Source: Reticulitermes speratus (taxonomy: Eukaryota; Arthropoda; Insecta; Blattodea; Rhinotermitidae). From it: 64,000 nucleotides of DNA. The notes under the pieces were generated by a model. That model worked only from the letters and a program-made list of their open reading frames with translations. It did no database searches and was not told where the DNA came from. Every line of letters starts with the position of its first letter. The stretch's first letter is position 1. The DNA lies in contig JAJKFL010000005.1 in assembly GCA_021186555.1 (NCBI GenBank), forward strand, positions 42,465,635-42,529,634, given 5' to 3'. Made by a program: the position numbers and the translations under genes. Below are positions 11,286-22,266 of the stretch, in pieces.

Positions 11286-12755
11286 CGTAGCTGAGGGTTT
11301 TGGTGTATTTTACGGTTCTGTCAGTATCACAGGCTGTCCTGGAGACACTGAACAAAATAACGATAGGGCGCGGTCGTAGTGTTGGGTGTCCCGGCGAATG
11401 AATTTTCTAACTTTAAAAGTTGGATTAGCATTGCCATTATGTTACATAATAGGTCCTTTATAACTTCGGAAACAAAATGCTGCTATCTGTTCGCGTCTTC
11501 TGCTCTTAACGTAGTGGCTGAGAACAAATGTTAACCCTACAGAGCGTAGTACCGTATTTGTCTAAAAACGTCACTCTTCCGAATATAATGGTCACCCCAT
11601 GAAGAAATTGTTTTGATTGTAAACACTTTAGAAAAATATTGAAGTAGGGCTGCTAAAGTCTTCTGCGAATCATTAATTGATTTTAGCATTGCAGGTACAT
11701 TTTGGCAGTTGTTTTGAAGCAAATATACTCGTTGTTGTGGTACAAATGAGTTAGTGCATTTGTGCACGTCTCCTGTAGCTACTGCTGAAAGCATCATGTA
11801 ATGACTACTGGGATTAACAGCAGTGTTTCATCGAATACAATGCATTAATCTCCTACGTAAGCTGCATGAAGTGTGGGGTAGCAGGTTTTTGTTTCTGAGC
11901 GACTGATGCACTGGTAACCAGGCAACAGAGAAACACTTTAAACAGTTCGTACAAACACCTGTCTACATAACCTTAGCCTGTGGAGGCACAGTTCTAAAGT
12001 TCAGTAACGCCGAAACCAGAGCATGGGATTGGACTTGATCGTGAGCCAGTTTCATCCGTCTCCTACCCGCATAATATATCTTGTTCTCTGTTCACCAAGA
12101 TGTTTCTCCACAAAAACTGCATATGAATTTTTTTTTTTGCCCAATTCCAACCGCAGGCCGAAATTATAGTATTAGGTTATTCTTATAAATGATGAAGTTT
12201 CTCGTTATGAGATGCCCAGAAATGCTCAAATAGACCTACTTTACCCTTCGTAGGTCCAAATGTCTTAGGATTGCTGTCCGGTTTTCTGGACATTGTCCAT
12301 TGTGTAATATTTCAAACAGATCGGAACCCAGCAATCATAAGTGCGAAATACTTCATATAATTATAAAAACTTTAGATTTAATCACACCAAACGTTTTATT
12401 CGGCACTTTCTATTGTCAAATAGGACTATTTGTAACTTATGACCTTTCCTCATAGTAACTGGTCATGTTTCATATGCATAACGGCGACCGAAGTTATTGT
12501 TGTGTGTAATGTAATTAGCCTAAATTAGTGAAATCAAGGAGGAGGAAAGAGGCGGAATTCGTAACACGTATGGGTCAGATGAGAAACGCATAATAAGATT
12601 TACTCTGAAACAGTGAAGGAAAGGGAGACCTAGGCGTAAGAAGGGAATAATATTTAAATGAATATTTTATGAAGGCGTAATGCATGCATATGTCTCAGGT
12701 TTGGGACCATTGACGGGCTGTTATAAACACAGGAATAATATTTTTCCCCCTTTAT
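11286..12755. other. No recognisable gene or element
   Basis: No named repeat, RNA or domain found in about 1.5 kb. Confidence 0.4.
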
Positions 12756-12828
12756 GCAGGGAATTTCTTGAACACCTAAGCAGATATTCTTTTCTCACTT
12801 AGCGGCTAAGCTCTGTGGAATGAGATAG
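12756..12828 (+). mobile_element. Diverged copy of repeat X, 3' end
   Basis: The sequence atgcagggaatttcttgaac, with a decayed continuation, matches the start of the 3' segment at 6059 and 6952. It runs directly into the GATA microsatellite at 12829, paralleling the GTTA tract at the 3' end of other X copies. Confidence 0.5.
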
Positions 12829-12995
12829 CCGGATAGATAGATAGATAGATAGATAGACAGATAGATAGATAGATAGATAGATCGGTAGGTAGGTAAGTGC
12901 ATGAATGGTCATCTAGTTATGTAGGTAATAAGGTAGTTAATAAGTAGATAGGTAAGTAAGTAGGTAGGTGTGTAGGTAGACAAGTAGACTAGTAA
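12829..12995 (+). repeat. GATA microsatellite with degenerate GTAG extension
   Basis: A run of GATA units to about 12882, then degenerate GTAG/GTAA units to about 12995. It begins at the 3' end of an X copy, so it may have been seeded by that insertion. Confidence 0.9.
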
Positions 12996-13107
12996 AGAGA
13001 CTGGGAGATATCGCTGGGTGTAAAGGGCGAGGAGGTAAATTCCACACATTCACGAGGTACAACTGCTTTCGGACTGGACGCCCGGATTTCTTTGAGTTCT
13101 GTCTGTA

Positions 13108-13129
13108 AGGAGAGAGAGAGAGAGAGAGA
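13108..13129 (+). repeat. GA dinucleotide microsatellite
   Basis: Short uninterrupted AG run. Confidence 0.9.
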
Positions 13130-14186
13130 ATGCTTTCGTTGTGGCAGTACTGGCAACTACACGTGTTCGTATATTCGACTGCAATCCGAGCATGAACCGT
13201 GGAAATTGGCTTAAACCCGAAGAAAAGTAAATAATTTTGGGTGGTCTTGAGGAAAGAGTGAATAAACGCCGCAGTTCTGAAAATCTGCCTACCTTGTGGT
13301 AAGGCCGTAGCTGTGTGTCAGTCGTGTGGGCTGTGCCCTAGATGATGAAGAACGTAACGACGCTTATGTATATGCATGAGAAACAAAGAGGAGTGGCTGC
13401 AAGTAAAACATGCTCTCGATAATTTGTCATGGCAGTCTTCAGAATTAGATTTGGGTGGTAAGAAGAACATGAAAACTTCAGAGAAATCCAGCGAAACGAA
13501 TTTTGGAAGATGGCGAACCGAATAATAGATGCTGTCAAATTGCATTATAATGATGATGTAATAAAAAGAAGACTTTTAAGACGTGTTGCCTTCATAGTGG
13601 AAACTGGGCGAACGCACATATCTCGTTGAAGCAGGTCACTTAGCAGATTTGAGCGTAGATGGAAACGTACTATAAAACTACATCAGAAAGGAATTAGCTC
13701 TAAAGTGCGCTAGGACAGGATACAGTGCGGCGGTTTTTTTTATATCTGGGAAATCCTAGGCTTTGGTGTTAGGATTTATCGATTTGCTGTCTGATACCCC
13801 ATCTGTCGTTTAGTTCATTAGTCCGCTGCTTCCTTGTCATCCTGTACGCGCTGACTATTTTCGATGTTCGGGTTGGCTCTATCCTTCACTCAGCCGCCTA
13901 TGCAGTGAAAAGTTGTTTCTCCGGGAAAAGCTGACCGGACAAAGTAACTGGCCACTCACCACCCAGTGCAAGATTAAGAATGTGTGGAGCTTTACCTCTC
14001 CCTCCTCTATGTCTTTATGCTGTAGTGTTCAAGCATAGGGTCTATGTCACTACGCAGAACACCATCAGAGTAATTCAAAAAGTAGGGGAAATTGTCGGTA
14101 TTTATAATTAAGTAATCACTCGTGCTACAGAGCCGTGGTGTGTATCGTTGTTAGGAAAGTTGCCAAAGTTTATTTGTAACAGATCA
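13130..14186. other. No recognisable gene or element
   Basis: No feature found. Confidence 0.35.
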
Positions 14187-14276
14187 TAACTTTGAGTAAA
14201 TGATTATTTCTACCAACAAATGCACCAAGACAAGTTTGTCACTGTTTTCGTTATTGAAAGAGTGCCCCAATACGCA

Positions 14277-14305
14277 TTTCGGCACTTCTATATTGCCATC
14301 ATCAG
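14277..14305 (-). ncRNA. Hammerhead-like ribozyme motif, left arm
   Basis: On the minus strand: CTGATGA, an extra T, hairpin GGCA...TGCC, then GAAATGCG. It is the inverted partner of 14487-14513, with a slightly longer loop. Confidence 0.6.
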
Positions 14306-14360
14306 GGTTTTTTTTAAGTGAGCTGTTACATAGACCAATTCTTAACTTACGTCATAACAG

Positions 14361-14462
14361 TGAGTCGATATATCGACTCACTGTTATGACGTAACTTAAG
14401 AATTGGTCTATTGAGTCGATATATCGACTCACTGTTATGACGTAACTTAAGAATTGGTCTAT
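14361..14462 (+). repeat. 51-bp tandem duplication at palindrome centre
   Basis: Units 14361-14411 and 14412-14462 are identical. Each starts with the 20-bp perfect palindrome tgagtcgatatatcgactca. The duplication makes the palindrome asymmetric, with two overlapping hairpin centres near 14370 and 14421. Confidence 0.9.
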
Positions 14463-14486
14463 GTAACAGCTCACTTAAAAAAAACC

Positions 14487-14513
14487 CTGATGATGGCAAT
14501 ATAATTGCCGAAA
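14487..14513 (+). ncRNA. Hammerhead-like ribozyme motif, right arm
   Basis: CTGATGA (14487-14493), extra T (14494), helix II GGCAA/TTGCC around loop TATAA, GAAA (14510-14513), then ATGCGTAT. The last block can pair with itself in a dimer (one G-U wobble). Stem I would be CC before the core with GG after T14521. The core is complete. This is the minimal type I layout reported for Penelope-like elements. Confidence 0.65.
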
Positions 14514-14638
14514 TGCGTATTGGGGCACTCTTTCAATAAAGAAAACAGTGACAAACTTGTCTTGGTGCATTTGTTGGTAGAAATAATCAATTATACAAAG
14601 ATGCACGGTGAATATAAAGTGAAGTTCGTAACTTTGAG

Positions 14639-16340
14639 ATTTGCCAAATCAATTGACACGTATTGTGTGACTAGCATCACTAGTTATGTCACTGCAAAAA
14701 TGTGATTTTTTTACCTTCTCTTTAAATTGACCTGCATTTCACCTCAGTACCTTTATTACCGTTACTGATGCTTCCACCTTAAAAATTTGTAAGTCCTACG
14801 AAGACGGTTAAGAATACTAATATGGAGTTCATCTGTGACAAGCATATTTTGCATGTAATGGAAATTTGCCAATTTAATCGTAAGGTGTTGGTCGCACACA
14901 CACACGCGCGCACACCACACACCGTTACTGATACTGTGTATTTATTATTAGTTCTCTGGCGAGTAGTTGACTTGGATAGTTGATACAATGTTTTGAAATA
15001 GAAGTAAGTGAAAAATAAATGTATTTTTTTAAATATTATGCGAAGTGCTGTAAAAACATTCGATATGTTTTACGTTGATGTACAGACTAAGTTTTGAACT
15101 TCGTGAAGTATAATTGTCGAGTTCCTTGTAGGTTAAAATGTGAGTGTAGGGAGAACGTGTAGACAGTGTGCCAGAATGTGCAAGAAAGCAGCTTGATCCT
15201 GTTTCTTATATGAAATTAAGTAAGTATAAACATTCAGTAATTTAGGTTTAATTTGAAACTCCTGCCTGATAATTTAAGAAAGCAACTGCTAGAGGATATA
15301 AATCTGTTAATAACACGACCACGTTTTATTTGGAGGGCGGTAGAAGCAGGGAATGTTAGGAACAGGGTGTTTAAAATGTTCCGACACCAAATACTCTGTT
15401 TGTGCTTCATTTAACCTTGCTTTCTTTCCTACATTGCACACCTCACTGGCCTTGCTGTTCCTTTATTATGGATACAAACAGCAACTACAAAGGTAATTAT
15501 ACTGCAGTACCATGCAGCACATTCATGCCGTAGTTTCATTTGTATATCCTTCAACACCTTCAAGACGAATAGTAGCCTGAAGTACACTTAAAGGTTTAGT
15601 TTGCACCGCTCAGTAAACACGCTCCGTCTCGGTTATAAAATCCAATCAGTTAATGCTGTACAGGGAGATACGAGTACTAGCTGTTTGTTCTGAGATCCAT
15701 ACAAAACACATAAGTGTACTGTATGAGCAGAAAGTAGAATTTCTTAATGTTAATTCTGGTGGTATATAAAGTAACCACTTGATTTTAAGAGGTAATATAC
15801 AGCCCATAAAAAGCGTATATTAAAGTAATGAGAGCTATATTTCCCATAACGTTGAAATAATTTTTATTATGTCCCGTTGTTTGAGGCAAAATATTCGAAT
15901 TGACCTTCACCTGAAGTGTTGATTTATTAGAATGATATAGACAAAATTTACATCTTGTAACCTTTTTAAATTTACAGACCCCAATACCAAATTTCATAAA
16001 AATTGATTCATTAGTTTGATATAAGTCGTATGTATCGATAAGCATTAAATGAAATTTTTTCGAAGAATGCCAACATGTTCCGTGTTGAACACCAATTTTG
16101 TTAAAAATATCATAAAAATTTGGGAAGCATTATAAAATGAATGGAAAGGACGTATTTGAGGTCAGAATGGTCTTAGAATTTTAAGACTGTAATGATAAGT
16201 CTATAGCTTGGCATTTAATGGAGAAATATTGGGAGGAATCTTTGACTGGCTTTTGATTTTATAAATAATTCGCCTATTACTGTATTTTTGTATAGTCAGT
16301 TGTCAGTATCATCTTGGGCATGCCAGGAGCTTGAGGGATT
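14639..16340. other. No recognisable gene or element
   Basis: Apart from a short CA/CG-rich run near 14895-14930, I see nothing identifiable. Confidence 0.4.
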
Positions 16341-16342
16341 AG

Positions 16343-16392
<50 letters not shown>
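16341..16392 (+). repeat. TC dinucleotide microsatellite
   Basis: About 50 bp of uninterrupted CT repeat, followed by degenerate CT-rich sequence. Confidence 0.95.
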
Positions 16393-16393
<1 letters not shown>

Positions 16394-17006
16394 TTCTCTC
16401 CGTGTGTCTGTTTCCCTCTCTCCTGATGTATTTTCGTAATTAAATTTGCTAGACCCAGTTTTCTATTTCTTCTTTAAAATGCCACACTTTCATTTGAAGG
16501 GCTCAACGTCACGTGTGCATAAATTTCACTAATTTAGTCTTGCTAAAAACTAAGAAACGCCTAAGCTGTGAAATACTGAGTGTTTGAAAATAAAGAAATT
16601 TATTTTAAAAATGTTGTTATCATATCAACGTCTAAAAAGTGTTTTTGGTTGGGGGATAAAACTCCCTCACCCCCTAAAACTTGACATGTTACGAAATTTC
16701 ATTACGGACCTCAGGCGAGCGTAAACTCTTCAGAATAACCTAAAAAAGGAAGCTGAAGAGAATATCTGAGTTTAATAGAGAGAAAACAACTGGAACACGA
16801 ATACGAGTATAATTCTGCAATATGAACGAAATCTTTAAAGAGAAAGTCTATAGTACAGATACTTTCAAACTAAGCTAAAATGAGTTACGAGATGGTTTAA
16901 CAAACTCTCACATTTTACCTGTAACACCCAAGGTTTAGGTATCCATTACATAGTCTACGTAAATTATACATGCACACAAATGTAAACATACCACCTGCAA
17001 CGTATC
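16393..17006. other. No recognisable gene or element
   Basis: No feature found. Confidence 0.35.
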
Positions 17007-17814
17007 TACCGTATATTCTCGAATCTAATCCGCACCTTTTTTACAGTTTTAGAGGGCTAAAAAATCAGATGCGGATTAGATTCGCTGCGGTGATTGCTTA
17101 GAGCTGGATTTTGAAAAATGATTGAGCTGCTGTACAATATAACAATAACGTAATTAACGTAATTAATAAACAACGTAAGAACAATACAATACAATAATCT
17201 ATTATTTTATTATTTATTATTATAATTTATTATTCATCAGACTCGCCGTCATCACTCATAACTGAATCGTTATCCGTGCTCTCCACCCAGTCACTATCAT
17301 CTTTATCTTCAACATCGTCCTCCCATACAATGTCATCGCTGCCTTGTGTTTCCGCCATAGTCGAACGTTGCTTTCATCAACTCCAAAAATTGCAGCGGCT
17401 TTGCGGTTTCCATTCTCCTCTGCGCACCGAATAACTTCACGTTTGAACTTCGCCGTATATGAGAGTCGTTTAGATTTCAGGTGTCCCTCTTCCATAACTA
17501 CGGTACACGACAAATTGGAACAAGCACCTCCCACGTTTCAACAACTAAAGATCAGCTGGCTTCAGACGCGATTGCGCACGTCTGTTGAGAAAGGCCCCGC
17601 CTCTGTCGGTATGACTCATCGGCCACAGGCGTAGCGTCGGATTTTAACGCATTGGTAACATCCAATATTATTCAATCAGTCGCCCCGTGGGCAAGGGGTG
17701 GTTGAAGGAAAGGTGCGGATTAGAATCGCGAACTAACTTTTTTCGTTTAAGAAGTCGCCAAAAACTGGGTGCGGATTAGATTCGGGTGCGGATTAGATTC
17801 GAGAATATACGGTA
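17007..17814. mobile_element. Internally deleted pogo-type DNA transposon
   Basis: Perfect 30-bp inverted repeats (17007-17036 and 17785-17814, counting the TA target dinucleotide) begin TACCGTATATTCTCGAATCT and continue AATCCGCACC. The TA at each edge fits the TA duplication of the Tc1/mariner/pogo superfamily. Inside, on the minus strand, is a fused remnant of the transposase N-terminus and acidic C-terminus (next entry). The 15-mer TGCGGATTAGATTCG, present in the inverted repeats, also recurs internally near 17071, 17712 and 17770, giving subterminal repeats. At 808 bp and lacking the DDE catalytic core, it is non-autonomous but may have been mobile by helper transposase. Confidence 0.88.
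17230..17534 (-). pseudogene. pogo-type transposase remnant, HTH plus acidic tail
   Basis: Reading leftwards from an ATG at 17534 (a second ATG lies 13 codons later, before EEGHLKSKRLS), the protein has a psq/CENP-B-like helix-turn-helix: YTAKFKREVIRCAEENGNRK then AAAIFGVDESNVRLWRKHK. Normally a second DNA-binding domain and the DDE catalytic domain follow. Here the frame breaks right after HKAA. In another frame the sequence continues as an acidic tail (DDIVWEDDVEDKDDSDWVES, ending SDDGESDE) with a TAA stop at 17230-17232. So an internal deletion joined the two ends out of frame. The literal frame adds about 20 unrelated residues. No DDE residues remain. Confidence 0.82.
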
Positions 17815-18870
17815 ATTTTTTCTTACAACAGTGTACCAGCTTTATATATTTGTGTCTACGTAAGTCATCTGTGAAGAGAAAAAATATTTTGATACATTAA
17901 AATTCAAGCGGCACCCAAAAGTATTTCCCACTGGACTAAGTTACGTATCTGGAGACATTCAGTTAGTGACCCCTGCGTTCATAATGTAGGATTTGCAAAT
18001 TTAACAACTACTGATCCTAGAATTCATTTAAATGCTGTGATATATGTTTGTATAGGAGATATTCCTGACCATGGATCCCTTTCTTAATCCCCTATGTTTC
18101 ATATTTCCTTGTCCAAAAATGCTTATGCGTTTAAATAATAGTATTTAAATTAATTTACAGCTAAGAGTTGATAAATGTTTATTCGCATGTGTGCAAGAAA
18201 CTTAATGACATGCAAATAGGAAGCAAGTATTCGGAGCTGGCAAGGCAGAATTATTGCGGACGTCGAATTGTGTGTGGTTGCAGTTGGTTTAGCATGTACT
18301 ATACACCTAGATGGCTGAAACCAAGGCACAAGAACTGGCCTCACCAGTTATAAATAAATTATTTATATGCTACTTTAATGTGTTACATATTGTGGGGGGA
18401 TATGCAGGCTGCATTTCGCGACATGAGGACTGTCCTATCATTGTGGCATTATCATCATTTTCACTTGGTACATAAATAAGACCCGGACGACGTAAGTCAC
18501 GGCTGTAGTCTGTGACCGGTATGTCTGAGTTGTGGTAAATAATACTATCAGGTTACGAAAACTTTGGCCGGGATGGAATACCATTCAAATTAGAATTCAG
18601 TTCGCTTTCTTTGTAATGTGCGTGGAAAGAATGCGTAGAGGAATCGTCATGTCTTCCATCCGTTCACGAGTCCTCGTGTCTCTCCCTCCGCAACTTTAAC
18701 TCGAGAAACGCTGGGAAAGTTTTATTGTAATTAGACTCGAAGCTACCCCAGTATCATAAACCTTAATCTTGGTTTGAGACATCCCATTGTGAAAGTAGTA
18801 TAAGAGATAGGTAAAAGGGAATGTCTGTCTAATACACGCCTGCTTTTATTGACGTGCGTTTGAGAATAAC
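17815..18870. other. No recognisable gene or element
   Basis: No feature found. Confidence 0.35.
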
Positions 18871-18910
18871 TTGGCTACCTGTTTCGACTTGGAAGCTATC
18901 ATCAGGCCAA
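18871..18910 (-). ncRNA. Hammerhead-like ribozyme motif, best preserved core
   Basis: The minus strand reads TTGGC, CTGATGA, T, a weak helix II (AGCTTCCAAGTC), GAAACAGGT, A, then GCCAA. Stem I (TTGGC with GCCAA) is 5 bp and perfect. Both core blocks are intact. Stem III would need a dimer, and ACAGGT differs by one base from the palindrome ACCGGT. Helix II is the weak point: about 3 pairs including a G-U. No palindromic partner lies nearby. Confidence 0.6.
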
Positions 18911-19112
18911 TTGGAATATATAGAGGAAATATTTGCAAATTTGTAATGTATCATGGAAGGTTCTGAGATCTTTAGTGCCTCAAATTAACGGTACAATATG
19001 GCGGATGGCTTTTCCGATAACTCTTTGTGTTCCTTAAACAAACAAGACATTTACTAACCTTATGAAGACGAAAATTAATCTGGATGCCGGCGTCCACATG
19101 AAGCGATTCACT

Positions 19113-19145
19113 CTGACGATGGAGTACGTTTCTCCGAAGCATCGG
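19113..19145 (+). ncRNA. Hammerhead-like motif with GAAG in the core
   Basis: CTGACGA (19113-19119), T, helix II GGAG/CTCC around TACGTTT, then GAAG instead of GAAA, and CATCGG. Same order and spacing as the other motifs. The change removes the A normally paired at the base of stem III. Confidence 0.45.
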
Positions 19146-20224
19146 AATATTTAACCATTATGCCGTGTAGAAAACCGAAAGAAGACCATAATTTATCAAG
19201 AACGCGGTGCTCATTCAGTATATGCAGTTTCAGCAGTCCATTCGTATGAACTCGCCAGTAGTCTGTGCTAAGCAAACCAGAAGCTAATTCACTCCATTAG
19301 TTAGGCGGCGTGATCTGTGTAAGGCACACATGTAGGGAGCTGTTGTGTGCAGTATAAGGACACAACCAGCTGTAGCATTGTTTGTTAATAGAGAAAGCGA
19401 ATAGGCGACAGGACTGAGGTCGCTGTTCAACGTGACAGCTGACAGTTGGCCATTTGCACGAAAATTTACGGAATGATAAGAAGGGAGTTGAGATCCAAAG
19501 GCTTTTAACTATTTAGGTCAGAGGCGTGTCGACTTCCCGCAACAGAAGATAGAAGTGTGGGAGACCTCAAGGGCCGCCAAATGCAAATCTGTTGGACTGC
19601 CCGAACAACCTGTCTCGAACAGATATTTGTGCTGTACGTTTTTTCCCATACGTACAAAATATTCTACAGAATAAAGCGGTTTTCCAAATCACATTTAGCT
19701 GTTGACCTCTTTTGCAAAATAGAGTTGTGACGTTTTCTTGCGGGTACTAATCGATTTTTTATTATAATTTAGGTGACTGTCGCCTTCTAAAGACGACACA
19801 CTAAAATAGTTGCTAGTTCATTTCTGATTCCCAGTGAACTGGTTGTTATGCGTTCTTTTCACGAAATGTAAAAACACATAAAATCAAACATGTGTAAATG
19901 AACTTATAATGGGAGCTAATACTTGTCAGTACGTATATTTTAATCTCACGGAGTATATTAATTTTCTTTTTTAAAATACCTACACATTAAATCCTACACT
20001 CCAAAGACTTAAATGTAAGTACAGCTTCTGCATAATACCCTGGCTTACAACAACAGATAAATATGTATAACATTTGGCTATATGCATTGCTAAAATACAT
20101 CTGTGATCATCCTTTACTGTGCCTTTTGAAGTCTTAATAATTTATTAGCGGGTCTTGCCCAGCTGCGTAAGAACCATGCCTACATAGACATTTTCTAAGT
20201 CAAAATTTTGTGCGAGATTTCGAG
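19146..20224. other. No recognisable gene or element
   Basis: No feature found. Confidence 0.35.
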
Positions 20225-20563
20225 TTCGTACAGGGATGTTAGTGAAGACTCTCGTCTTTCTGCGATGTTTAAAGTGAAGACTCGTCTTTAAACTGCTCTG
20301 CGATGTTAGTGAAGACTTTTTGGTCTGTCTGCGATTGTTAGAGTGAAGACTCGTCTTCTGCGATGTTAGTGAAGACTCGTCTTCTGTGCTGGCGAAAAGT
20401 GTTAGTGAAGACTCGTCTTCTGCGATGTTAGTGAAGACTCGTCTTCTACGATTTTAGTGAAGACTCGTATTTCTGCGATGTTAGTGAAGACTCCGGTCTC
20501 GTCTCTGCGATGTTAGTGAAGACTCGTCTCTCTTGCGATGTTAGTGAAGACTCGTCTTCTGGA
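20225..20563 (+). repeat. Irregular tandem array of about 26-bp units
   Basis: About a dozen units of gatgttagtgaagactcg plus tcttctgc. Each unit contains the inverted repeat GAAGAC-TC-GTCTTC, which can form a hairpin. Unit length varies through small insertions (ttttt, ccggtct, ctctctt), and one unit is replaced by tgtgctggcgaaaag. Irregularities cluster in the pyrimidine part of the unit, as expected from either slippage or read errors. Confidence 0.9.
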
Positions 20564-21848
20564 GAATGTTTACTCGATTCGGGCACTGCTTTACATCCCA
20601 GAAGAACTGAGCCTTAAAACGTTATGTTGTAGGTTAGATTAAAAAATGCCTGTTTTTAACGATTTTAGAAAATTAATTAATTAAATCTCTTTATCATTCT
20701 CTAGGAAAGCAACTGGAATGTGAATAACTCCGACATCTGAAACAGACTACCTAGGCCAAGAAGTTAATAAGATCCAGTCCCATAATAACTTTTAAATTAA
20801 GAAGGTGGCAAGAAGTCTTGTCAGATTTTAATAATGCATAAAGAGATATACTTATACCGCTTTTTTGTAGCTTATAAACCTTTTAATGCATAAACTATTA
20901 GCATCAGGCTCTACTGCTTTGAATAATAAAAGAGTGCTTGATGTCACGAAATTTGCTGTTTAGAATCCCGAGTTTATTAATACGTAAGAAACATTCCGTG
21001 ACTTTTTCTTACAGTGCATTAACTCGCATGTATTATTGAAGAGGTTACAGTAAAAGGAGGAGTAACTTAACAGTGGATCACTTTAATTACTTTGTGGGCC
21101 CCAGTTTATATAAAAACTGTGAAGAGTGGGCTCTATCGTTAGTTACAAAAATCAGCCGATTAGCAATTTAATTGAGAGGCGTTAATTATTATAATAAAAA
21201 AAGTCTTTGATATGCTGTGGTTAAATCCCGAATTATGAAAGCGTCAGAGAGGTGCCGCTGTAGAGAGTAGAGCAACAAAATGAGGGGAGGAGGGCATGGA
21301 GATGGCCTCTAGGGACTCATATATCGTAATGAACAAAACAAGAAAAGTGATACTGTTATATGTCTGACTTTAAACAACAATGCACGGAGCGGTAATTAAT
21401 AAACGCCAAATGAACCTAAAGTTGCAGTAAATGTCAGAATAATCAATTGTACCTGATGTTGAGGTCGTTGCTGTACCGGAACTCGTGTGTCAGGACTTAC
21501 CTGTATTGCCGATAATGCAGTACTCTGCGTTTGTGTAAATATGACTAGAAGGTAATGCGTAAATTGTAAAGTCAAGGAAGATGAGACGTTCCATGCATTT
21601 AGCGTGCATGCACAACTTTTAAGTTTAAATGTTTGTGACCACTGTGTGTTACAATCAACATGACTACTAATTTGGACTTTGTCAGTTATTTTGGCTTACT
21701 CCAAACAAAATTTCGAAAACTTGGATTTATTTCCGTCGCCAGCTAAGCGCCTTAGAAGTTTCCAATCTTCTGATTCTCGCAAAAGAAGTGTGATATGGGC
21801 ATTGTTTTCTTCATCGCTACCAACAATATCAGTATCTACAGACACATT
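20564..21848. other. No recognisable gene or element
   Basis: No feature found. Confidence 0.35.
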
Positions 21849-21912
21849 TGATCTAGAGTGTTTATTGTCCGACGAATGTACACTTTTATTCACTTTGTTT
21901 GTGAAACACAGT

Positions 21913-21952
21913 CCTACATGTTTCGAACCTTATCCCGGTTCATCCTCAGGGA
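21913..21952 (-). ncRNA. Hammerhead-like ribozyme motif, left arm
   Basis: Exact inverted partner of the motif at 22031-22072: CTGAGGA, T, GAACC/GGTTC helix II, GAAACATGT. Confidence 0.6.
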
Positions 21953-22030
21953 CTTCAGTATTTTAAATTACACTGATTTTTTATATCAATGGTACAATGT
22001 AAAAAATCAGTGTGATTTAAAATACTGAAG

Positions 22031-22072
22031 TCCCTGAGGATGAACCGGGATAAGGTTCGAAACATGTAGGAT
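22031..22072 (+). ncRNA. Hammerhead-like ribozyme motif, right arm
   Basis: TCC, CTGAGGA (22034-22040), T, perfect 5-bp helix II GAACC/GGTTC around GGGATAA, GAA, ACATGT (a perfect palindrome, so stem III can form in a dimer), A as the expected cleavage nucleotide, then GGA. Stem I TCC/GGA is 3 bp. All parts of a minimal dimeric hammerhead are present. Confidence 0.65.
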
Positions 22073-22104
22073 GTGTTTCACAAAGTAATAGTGAATAAAA
22101 GTGT

Positions 22105-22266
22105 AAGAGAAGACGAGGAAGAAGACGTAAGCAGCTACTGGATGACCTTAAGGAAAAGAAAAGATACTGGAAATTGAAAGAGGAAGCACTAGATCGCACC
22201 CTGTGGAGAACTCGCTTTGGAAGAGGCTACGGACCTGTCGTAAGACAGACTACAGATGAATGAATG
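22105..22266 (+). pseudogene. 5'-truncated LINE tail with 8-bp TSD
   Basis: Encodes the C-terminal end RRGRRRKQLLDDLKEKKRYW then KLKEEALDRTLWRTRFGRGY, followed by a gaatgaatg tail. The duplication AAAAGTGT (22097-22104 and 22267-22274) shows a clean insertion. It interrupts the right arm of the palindrome, so it is the younger event. Confidence 0.88.

Larger units (their letters stand above)
14187..14638 (+). mobile_element. Palindromic Penelope-like insertion with 10-bp TSD
   Basis: TAACTTTGAG flanks the element at 14187-14196 and 14629-14638. Between them, a left arm from about 14200 is repeated in inverted orientation up to about 14591 with only a few differences, so the insertion is recent. 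Each arm carries a hammerhead-like motif. After the right arm there is a tail of about 37 nt (atgcacggtgaatataaagt and flanks) that resembles the tail at 24312-24347. Inverted terminal-repeat copies with hammerhead motifs are known for Penelope-like elements, but no reverse transcriptase is present here. The family assignment is therefore by motif and architecture. Confidence 0.7.

Noticed and set aside
20225-20563. CRISPR-like array
   Set aside because: Units are contiguous without unique spacers, and the organism is a eukaryote.
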